A stretch of DNA of 6,502 bases from Bacteroidia bacterium (GTDB taxonomy: Bacteria > Bacteroidota > Bacteroidia > Bacteroidales > Rikenellaceae), in contig BNXD01000069.1 in NCBI GenBank assembly GCA_025999315.1, forward strand, positions 1-6,502, read 5' to 3'. Below the pieces are notes generated by a model. It was not told the origin of the DNA. It saw only the letters and a list, made by a program, of their open reading frames with translations, and ran no database searches. This document shows, piece after piece, positions 6,255 through 6,502 of this stretch (position 1 is its first letter; each line of letters starts with the position of its first letter). The translations under genes were made by a program, and so were the position numbers.

Positions 6255-6301
6255 AACAGTTAATTAATTACTTCATATACTTCATGTTGATCACAGTTTA
6301 C
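6255..6301 (-). promoter_or_regulatory. AT-rich leader upstream of the operon; no clear promoter box
   Basis: The 47 bases between the first ATG and the flanking repeat are markedly AT-rich and include TAATTAATTAA just before ACTGTT-ATG. There is no GGAG-like ribosome site, which is normal for Bacteroidota. I looked for the Bacteroidota sigma pattern (TTTG near -33, TAnnTTTG near -7) and found no good match. The promoter may be degenerate or lie inside the repeat upstream of 6302. Confidence 0.3.
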
Positions 6302-6406
6302 ATGTCACCCTGAGCTTGTCGAAGGGCCTCAGCAAGGCTGTTGAACTCATCTTTTTGAGTTGCTTCGACTGCGCTTCACTGCGTTGCGCTTCGCTCAGCA
6401 TGACAT
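6302..6406 (+). repeat. Dispersed intergenic repeat, complete unit (long form)
   Basis: This 105-bp unit runs from ATGTCACCCTGAGC to GCTCAGCATGACAT; the termini are inverted repeats matching at 12 of 14 positions. The inner arms TGTCGAAG and CTTCGACT extend the dyad. It lies immediately upstream of the operon leader in the same orientation as the left-flank units. Words like CCCTGAGCTTGTCGAAGG are, from general knowledge, common in dispersed intergenic repeats of many bacteria. Confidence 0.85.
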
Positions 6407-6431
6407 CTCTCTTCTCTCTTCTTCATTGTTT

Positions 6432-6502
6432 ATGTCACCCTGAGCTTGTCGAAGGGCCTCAGCAAGGCTGTTGAACTCATCTTTTTGAGTTGCTTCGACT
6501 GC
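6432..6502 (+). repeat. Dispersed intergenic repeat, second copy cut by the window end
   Basis: All 71 visible bases are identical to 6302-6372, giving a tandem period of 130 bp (a 105-bp unit plus a 25-bp C/T-rich spacer). The copy continues beyond the window, so further units may follow. Confidence 0.9.

Noticed and set aside
6255..6330. Bacteroidota-type promoter for the operon
   Set aside because: No segment fits TAnnTTTG with a TTTG at the right distance; the nearest (TAAACTGT on the minus strand) mismatches at three of the six fixed positions.

Overview
The window reads as a piece of a GC-rich Bacteroidales chromosome. The protein families point to Bacteroidales (fimbrillin-type lipoproteins with Fibrobacter-succinogenes-major domains, lipobox signal peptides, no good Shine-Dalgarno before the first gene). 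The visibly GC-rich coding DNA would fit Rikenellaceae such as Alistipes. The genus is an inference from composition and family content only.

The core (1127-6254) is a two-gene operon on the minus strand. The first gene (6254 to 3414, 946 aa) encodes a lipoprotein with a fimbrillin-like N-terminal half, a FISUMP domain and a complete C-terminal SGNH/GDSL hydrolase domain. Ten bases downstream the second gene (3403 to 1127, 758 aa) encodes a paralogue with the same first two modules; it stops exactly where the FISUMP domain ends and has no hydrolase. Both proteins should be exported, lipidated and held at the outer membrane. The simplest reading is a pair of surface adhesin or pilus-tip-like proteins, one carrying an esterase/deacetylase that could act on acetylated glycans.

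The flanks carry no convincing genes. On both sides lie members of one dispersed repeat family with ATGTCA...TGACAT ends: three units at 857-1102 and two at 6302-6502, the latter 130 bp apart and identical over the 71 bp visible before the window ends. All have the same orientation, so the operon sits between direct repeats.

The left part (about 41-762) is a separate structured element. An 18-bp perfect inverted repeat with adjoining A/T hairpins marks both ends. Inside are two large imperfect fold-backs, about 153-404 and 440-599. The second has four complementary segment pairs on a single axis at position 519.5. Short open frames in it are Arg/Ala-rich, overlap on both strands and look spurious. 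This element is the least explained part of the window.
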